A stretch of 64,000 nt of DNA from Platynereis dumerilii (Eukaryota; Annelida; Polychaeta; Phyllodocida; Nereididae): assembly GCA_026936325.1 (NCBI GenBank), contig JAPTHN010000024.1, positions 620,001 to 684,000 on the forward strand, in the 5' to 3' direction. The translations under genes and the position numbers were made by a program. Numbering within the stretch: the stretch's first letter is position 1; every line of letters begins with the position of its first letter. A model generated the notes under the pieces. It had not been told where the DNA came from and did no database searches. It saw only the letters and a list, made by a program, of their open reading frames with translations. Shown here piece by piece: positions 35,523-44,500 of the stretch.

Positions 35523-38500
35523 ATGGACAACTCTGAAGAAGTAATTAATTTTTGTTGGAAAGGCGAAATTAAGGAAGTGGACAGATTGATTCGTAATGAT
35601 CCGAGTATCATAAATCGGAAGATTGAGTTCGGATACCGAGAAACGACAATTCTCCATGTCGCTGCATGTAAGTTCTATTACTTTGTTTATATTCATAATT
35701 ATGTACCCGGTATCTCTTTGTTTTGGTATTGCTTGTAGGCAATAATCTGTACTCGCGTTTGTGGCTATATCCATGAATATGATTAGCTTTATAATATTAT
35801 ACGAGGGTTGGCTCAGTTGAAAGGGCTGTGGGCTTACAATCACTGAGTCCTTGGTTCAATCTGAGCTCTGGCTTGGTCCCAGATCTGTGATCTGTGTAGA
35901 CTGCAGTTTCAGTTTTCCTTTTCCTTATCATTTGACTTATTCTGACTAAGTCTCAGAAATTGTTTTTTCATTTTCCCAAAATTGTTTCCCCTCCCCCCCC
36001 CCAATTTTAGAATATAACTTGGGGTCTTTTCTTGTTACTAAAATGCCCCCGCAGGTCTCGGGCCTCCTCGTGGCGGAGGGTGGTAACACTAAGGTGAAGA
36101 CCTCTATCCTTCAGTGGCCAACATGAGACAGTGCGCTTGCACGGTGTGTCCCCTACCTTACAGGGGAATATCAATGATAATGTCAAAAAACATGTTTCAA
36201 GACCGGATCGTACGTCAACCGGGTAACCAAGGTGCGCGTCCCTCAGCGGGAAACCAGGCTGAGATCGAAAAATTAGCGACTGGACTACCAAGATTTCAAT
36301 GGACAAGGACATCCTCGGATGACTTGATAGACCCTGACCGCCTCCCACACATCTTGAAAGACGAAAATTGCCTTGTGATGAAAGGTGAAACAAAATCCCT
36401 TGACGACCTGTCAGCTATCGATGTTTATGAAGTTATTGCAGACACTTGTGACAACACTGTAGCTGGAGAAATAAGACGTCAAACTAATGGAACCTTCCTG
36501 ATTCATCCTCAGAACGATCAACAAAAAGAGAAACTGATATCAGTCGGCGTAATTGCAGGAACAAAAATCTCCTTTGAACCTTTCAGAAGACCAGGCAAAG
36601 GCCTCATCTTCTCAAAAGAGAGCAGGACATGTACTGATGCTCAGCTAAACAAGTGGTTCAAGAAACATGGCATTGAACACTTCAAACGTCTTTCCCAACA
36701 AAATGGATATGAATTACTACACTTGACATTCAAAGACGATAAAGTTCCAAAGAAAGTACCTGTAGCTTTTGAAAAGTGCAGAGTTCGCCCTATCTTTCCT
36801 CGCCCAAAACGTTGTTTCAATTGCCAAATCTACGGACATTTCAGCAGTATGTGTAGAAGGTCGACAGTTTGTGCCAATTGCGGAGAACTGGATCACACTC
36901 ACACAAGACAGCAACCATGGTCCAAGCCCTCGTATTGTGTTAATTGTGCAGGGGATCACCCTGCATTTAGCCACAACTGCAGAATCTTCAAGAAAGAAAG
37001 GGAAATCATACAACTACAGATTGACACAGGAATATCATTCCCTGAAGCCAGACGCCGTGTAGAAGAGGATACGGACAGCATGGACCAAGGATCAGACTAC
37101 CCCAGACCAGTTTTACACTTATCTCCAAAGAGACGGATTCAATTGAAGACGAACCTCTTCATGGATGTCATGCAGAAGAAATCCTCGCCAGAACGACCAA
37201 AGAAAAAAGAAAACATGCACTCTCCTGAACCAGTTTCATGCATATCAACCAGGAAACAAAGTCATACATCCTCTACTGATATCCCTCAAACCAAGATGTC
37301 CCCTGAACAAGCCAAGACGAAAGAAGCATTGGCTTCTGAGAACAAGCATCCTAAAAAATGCAATGAAGTGATCGAACAAAGACATCTACCTCAAGTTGGC
37401 ACACAAAGATCTATCACTGACCACGTATGACCGCCTAGCTTTGATTGAGAAGCATCTAGAAAATTCCAAAAGTACTCTGACAAATGCAGGCCTTTAAAAT
37501 GGATATGGACTTCTCTTACAGAGAACAACTCAAAGTGCAGGCTGCTGGCCAAAAGAAAAATATTGTACTGTTGCCGAGATCCGGGAAGCCACAGCATCAC
37601 ACCTATTCACAGAGATTGAATATGGAACTATGATTCTTCTTCTTATCCACGATCTACTCTTTCTTATCCTGAAATTGGTAGAACATCGCCAGAACAGTTC
37701 ATGTCAAAAAGAACAGTCAGGACACCTAACTAAGTCAGCTGCAGCAGTTATCTGCTTGGTGTTAAACAACAAATGGCAAACTAGTAGAAGGAAGCTCACA
37801 GAAGACTACCTTGAGTATACAAAAACACTTCTTGCATCATTGAGACTTTACCAAGCACGCACACAACTTGTACAACGTACACAACAAACAAAGGGCCGTT
37901 CAACAAAGACGGTTTCAGTACAAAGTCGGACCTCATCAAAGCTATTAAAAATTACAAATTTACGGAAGAAGGAGCTGGTGCTCTGATCCTTCTTATACGC
38001 CACAACCTGTTTACAACTGCGCTAAAAGTAGCCCAGAAAATCCGTAAATAATTTCTTCACCAACCTACAAAGTTAGTTCTTCCAACACAGACATGCTATG
38101 TAGACAATAAACAAAGACAAATAACACCTGAGCAAGCCTCGATATAGCCCAATAAGGTGCTGCAGAGGCGTAAAACACAAACACACACACACACACACTT
38201 GTTACTAAAATATATATTATGTTATCCTGTTTGATGAACTTTTCCCTGTTGTAGTGGGAATTTTAGTAATTTATCTTTGTCTGATCATGAAAGCATATTC
38301 AAATAATATTATGTATTCTAATGTCCCAATTATGTGTCATTTAGCAATGAATCAATGATTGTTTGATGTCATCATACCATACCTTATCATATTATCTAAT
38401 ACCAATAAGTGCCAGCTGATAAATAAGTCCAGTAATTAAAAATATCGACCATATGATACAAGGGAGGGCAAAGGAGTTTTTTGTCTACCACGATAGTGTA

Positions 38501-41500
38501 AAATTTTTTGTCACTTCAAAGAAAATAAAAGTTTGTCTTTGGGACTCCCAGGGGCAAAACCCATTCTGACCTTGTTTCCTAAAGTATCATTGGCCCAGAA
38601 AACCCATGTTAGTAGATGTTTCATGCTTTACCAAGAGTGAACGTTTGCATGTTGTTGACTTGTCGTATAATTGGTCCTTGCCTATGAAGCCTACTTAGTG
38701 AACTAGTACAGGATGTAAAGCCCTATGACCTACCTAATGCTAATCAAATCTTTGATAATTTTGACTTGCTTATATTTGCAGTATCTGGTCACACAGAAGT
38801 TGTGGATTATTTACTGAGCCAAGGAGCCTCAGTTGATGCCAAAGAAGGACTCAAGGAAACTCCATTACATTGTGCCGCAGGTATGAATAAAACAATTAAA
38901 TGACTGATTTTCTTGATATTTAATTTGGTCTTTATTTGATAAGGACTGTACGACAGTTTTCCTATGAAAAAGTGATGCTTACATGATACATTTACTTCAT
39001 TTTATTTCATAAAAGATGGTAGTGATATTTCATTTAGGATGGTAGACATTGGTAGTGTTATTTCATTTAGGATGGTAGTGATATTTCATTCAAATGCATT
39101 GGGGGCATTATATGGGTGTCCACTGTCCAGCTCTCCATATTGCCCTAGTGGAGTTCCAAATCCTTGGTTTAATTCATATAATCAATAAATAGTCATTTCA
39201 TCTGTATATATATCGTTTTTCCATGATTTACAGGAAATGGCCACCTGGATGTTGTGAATCTCCTAATCAGCAGAGGTGCCTTGGTGGATGCTAAAAATAG
39301 TTTTGGGGAAACCCCTTTGCATTGTGCCTCAGGTATTGGATTATTTTGATAATCTTTGAAATTGTTTGTATTCAACGATCATTCTAGAATGTTTCAAAAT
39401 ATTTGTCATATGAGATTTTTCTTAGAAAGTATGAGAACATTCTCTGCTAACTCTAGACAAGTCTTCAGGGAACTTAAAATCAACTTTTAATTAGCTTGCC
39501 CTGGTGGTAAATGATAAATTTATGATGATTGTTTTCTATGCTTTTCAGGTTATAAAAGGGCTGATGTTGCTCATGGTATGTACTGCAAATAAAAATTCAC
39601 ACTCATGTAACACATGCAATGTCTACATTTTTTACATATCTATCGATATATCTCAAAATATACATTTTCCAAAATGAGTAAAATACTACATGTATTTCAC
39701 ATGGTTTCAATTCGTTTTCCCAGCGCTAATTACCAATGGAGCTTCGGTGGATGCCAAAGACACCTGGGGAGATACCCCTTTACATAATGCTGCCAAGAGG
39801 GGACATTCAGGGACTGTTAAGGGTTAGTAACTCTTTAGTAGGAATTTAAATAATCTGCCATGACGTGACACAATATTATTGGTTACCTACACAGCCAATG
39901 TTTTGATTGAACGATCAATCTTTGATTTCTAACACCCTTTCATTCTTTTTGCAGTTTTGCTGAAATACATCGATCCTGCAATTATCACCAATGGCAAAAA
40001 TGACAAAAACGAAACACCGTTTACACTTGCGTATAAATGGGAGCGGCCAAAAGTCGTGAAACTTCTTTTAGAACATGTGATATCGATTGAAAGAAGAGAG
40101 AATGCTACTAGTGAAATAGCAGAGCTGGAAGATAAATCTGGACATTTACAATTGATAAGCGGTATGTTGAAAGTGTTCTGACCTATTTGTTGGGTCCTAG
40201 GTTCAATTCTGGCTTTGTCCAGGGACCGTTCAGGATTTTTGACTGGGGCGGTGGGAGTTTTGCCCGAGCGGGTACTAACTTTTCACACGTGTTTCAAGTG
40301 GGGTATTAATTTTTAACAACACTTCCAAGGGGTGTTAAGAATTTTAACAAAGGAAAGATGTTATAAAACACGCATACACTCACTTTATCTGCGCTTTTTT
40401 ACGCCCAAAAGTCAGCGAAATAGTGCGAATCTGTACGCTTGACCGTGTATAACAGTATATTATATGTGTGTATTGCTTTTTATGTCGAGGCGGGGGTACT
40501 AAAAATACGCTTGAAACCTAAGGGTAAGGTACTAGAAATCCGCACAAAAATTAAGGGGGGTATCAATTTTTTTTTTGACAGGAAGTTCCAGCAAAACTCC
40601 CATCCCCCCCGTCATAAATTCTGAACGGTCCCCTAGGTCACCTGGACAACAATTTCAATCATCCTTCACCTTATTGCTGTGTCCTCCTCCTGTCCTGATA
40701 AGCCTACCAAGTGCAGAAATGCAGGACGAAAAGCCCTTTCATGCATCCATCCATTGACATTTTCACTTGGAGCCAATGAAACCCCACTTATCATAAACAA
40801 AATGTTTTATGTTGCAGTGTCTGAAACTCAAATCCCTTGTCAAATTAGATTTGTAACAAACTCTCCTGGTTTGAATCCCGTGATTCTTGTTATTACTTTA
40901 TTTTAATGAAACTGTCCTCCTCCTGTCGTAATTAGCCTACACAGTGCATAAATACAGGACGTAAAGACCCAATCATCCATCCATCCATTTTTATGAAACT
41001 TATTAAAATTTCAATTGATTTTCCTCGATTAAGATCCTCTGAATTTCCTTAAAATTTTTACTATTTTCGACATTGTATGCCTTTTAATGTATAATAAAGT
41101 ATTAAGTATCATATTCAATCGTAATGATATTTAAAAGTTTTTTTCTTAATACTTAGACTTTTTGTGACAAAATTTCAGGGGTGCTTTCACATCCAGCATC
41201 TCCAGAACTCGCCAATACAAGAACAGATCTGACGAAGGCATTATTACTTACTGCTTGGAGGAAAGGATACACAGACTGCATACGAATACTTATCTCTCAT
41301 GTAAATAGTGTTGATATCAGGGACAAAGACGGTTATACTCTTCTACATTGGGCAGCAAAAAAAGGAAATGTTGAAATAACTAAAGGTAAATATAACTTAT
41401 AAGGGAAAGTAGGGTACTTTTACACTGGAATTAGAATCCAAGTCTAAAAATATTTCCGGAGGGAGGGTTGATCTGGTGCTAGCATACTGGGCTCCCAATC

Positions 41501-44500
41501 GCTGGGTCCACAGTTCAAATCCAGCTCTCGCTGGGTCACCTTTGCCATGTTGGACAACTTTGTCAATCATCCTTTGCCTCATTGCCTTCTCCTCCTGTCC
41601 TAATTAGCTTGCCAAGTGCATAAATGTAGGACATAATGCCCCAATTCTTCTTGGTCCTGTAATCTCCCAAAATTTTAGTTTCTTCACCCTGCGTGTAAGA
41701 TTCGGTCAGATGCAGGGCATGCTCATCTAGAACAGCTGCTGTCACATAAACTTTCCCATCACGTGGCATTGAACTTTCAGGTGCATCATCTTCCATACCA
41801 CAATTGACAAAAATCCCTTGAAAGCGCTTTATCAGTGAATCATGCAAGTGGCAGCCAGGGGCTTGCAAAATCCAGCGTCTTCGGACCAAACATTCTGGCT
41901 TAAGTAGCGTGAGCCTACTTTCTCACTTACCGATAAATCGTTGACGAATGCTGTAATGTGTGGAAAGAGGAAAACCAAGAATGTTCAAGAAAGCATGCAT
42001 GCTAATTTCCCTTCCGAGCAGTAGAAATGTTGTCTCTAATTTTCCGTTCCGACATGTGATAGAAATACAGGAATCTGCATAAATTTTGGTGCTGAGTTAC
42101 AAAAATTTCTTTGTAATAGACTTTCTAGTTTTTAGCACTTCTTCATCAAAACTGCAACCTTCTTCTTCACTATTTTGGTCTAGTTTCTGCTGCAATTATG
42201 GAAAGGTGGGTCCATTCAGTTGGCCAGTCACCTTATTATATGTTGGATAGCAATTTCAATCCTTCGCCTGTGTCCTCCTCCTGTCCTAATTAGCCTACCA
42301 AGAGCATAAATAGAGGACTTAAAACCTCGGCAATCTGACCATCCATTTTTCTGCTGTTCCAAACAAAAGGCAGCGTCCGAGCACATTTTGTGTCAATTTT
42401 GGTTGATGTGAAATACTGTTGCTAGTTCTGGTAACAATTTTGGTAATTGCTTTGGACATTCTCCTTGGTATCGAACTATTCCATCAAAAACCTAATTTTT
42501 TTTAATGCATAATACATACATGTAAGTGAAGATTTTTTTTAAACTTCCCTATATTAAGTCAATAACTTTTTTTTTTAACATAATGTATAAGTGAAGATTT
42601 ACAAAAACATTTCCTGCATTGAGTCAAAATTATTGCTTCAGGGAATGGCTCCAGAAATTAACACTGTTCAATGGTCTGTCCCCTTTTATGTCTGGATAGC
42701 AGAAAACCAAGAATGTTCAAGAAAGCATGCATGCTAATTTCCCTTCCGAGCAGTAGAAATGTTGTCTCTAATTTTCCGTTCCGACATGTGATAGAAATAC
42801 AGGAATCTGCATAAATTTTGGTGCTGAGTTACGAAAATTTCTTTGAAATAGACTTTATATTATATACTACTATAATTTTGGTCTTGTTTCTGCTGCAATT
42901 ATGGAAAGGTGGGTCCATTCAGTTGGCCAGTCACCTTGTTTTATGTTGGACAGCAATTTCAATCCTTCGCCTTGTTGCTGTGTCCTCCTCCTGTCCTAAT
43001 TAGCCTACCAAGTGCATAAATAGAGGACTTAAAGCTCCAATAATCGGACCATCCATTTTTCTGCAGTTACAAACAAAAGGTAGCTTCCAGCACGCTTTGT
43101 GATCAATTTTGATTAATTTGAAATAGAATTGCTTTTAAACGATCGAAAAAGGATTGGCATATTCAGTTTTTGGCAATGGTTTTGGACGTTATCCATGGTG
43201 TCCAACTATTTCGTAAAACAGGAATTCATTGTAAAAGACATATAATTATAAACAATTTTTTAAAAACAAACAGTATCACGTACCTCTCCTAGAGCATTGC
43301 TATCACTGCCAGTTATTTTCTGTATTGATTTGAGTTGATGGAATGATGAACATCTTCAACTTACCACAACTCCTTCTTCGCAAACGTCTCCACTTCTTCG
43401 GAATACCGATGGGACTGTCCACTGCATCGAAAATCCGGTTTACATAACCCTCCACACTCACACGTTTGCGTTTTCCGGAGTACTCTTTCACAGACGAAAT
43501 ACTGACTATGTCTGCATTGGTGTATCCTTGGATGACTTCGTCATTTACGTCAAAAGGTTGAGGGGGGAGGGTTGTTCTAGTGGTAGCGCAGGCTCCAGGG
43601 TTCGAATCAAGCTCTTGCCGGGTCATCTGGACCTATGTTGGACGGCTGTTTCAATGATCCTTTGCCTCATTGCCGTGTCCTCCCCCTGTCCTAATTAGCC
43701 TACCAAGTGCATAAATACAGGACGTAAAGCCCCAATCATCTATCCATTACCCGCAAAGATCTTGTGAGTTCTTGTTGATGAAGATTTTCTTTTCACCCTC
43801 AACCTGTGACACCGAACAATTCATTCCGTTCCGATATCTGATAGAGCATGCATGCTAATTTCCCTTCCGAGCAGTAGAAATGTTGTCTCTAATTTTCCGT
43901 TCCGATATCTGATAGAAATACAGGAATTTGCATAAATTTTCTGAGTTACAAAAATTTCTTTGTAATAGACTTTATAGTTTTTAGCACTTCTTCATCAAAA
44001 CTGCAACCTTCTTCTTCACTATTTTGGTCTAGTTTCTGCTGCAATTATGGAAAGGTGGGTCCATTCAGTTGGCCAGTCACCTTATTATATGTTGGACAGC
44101 AATTTCAATCCTTCGCCTTGTTGCTGTGTCCTCCTCCTGTCCTAATTAGCCTACCAAGTGCATAAATAGAGGACTTAAAACCCCAATAATCGGACCATCC
44201 ATTTTTCTGCAGTTACAAACAAAAGACAGCACGCTATGTGATCAATTTTGTTTAATTTGAAATAGAATTGCGTTTAAAGATTGAAAAAAGGATTGGCATA
44301 TTCAGTTTTTGGCAATGGTTTTGGACGTTATCCATGGTGTCCAACTATTTCGTCAAAAACAGGAATTCATTGTAAAAGACATAACTATAAAAGATTTTTT
44401 TAAAACATTCCCACATGCAGTCAAAATTATTGCTTCAGGGAATGGCTCCAGAAATTAACACTGTTCAATGGTCTGTCCACATTCATGTCGAAATAGAGAA

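Noticed and set aside
36007-36393. 128-codon minus-strand frame over LINE ORF1
   Set aside because: A shadow of the plus-strand ORF1, which has zinc knuckles and a matching element boundary.
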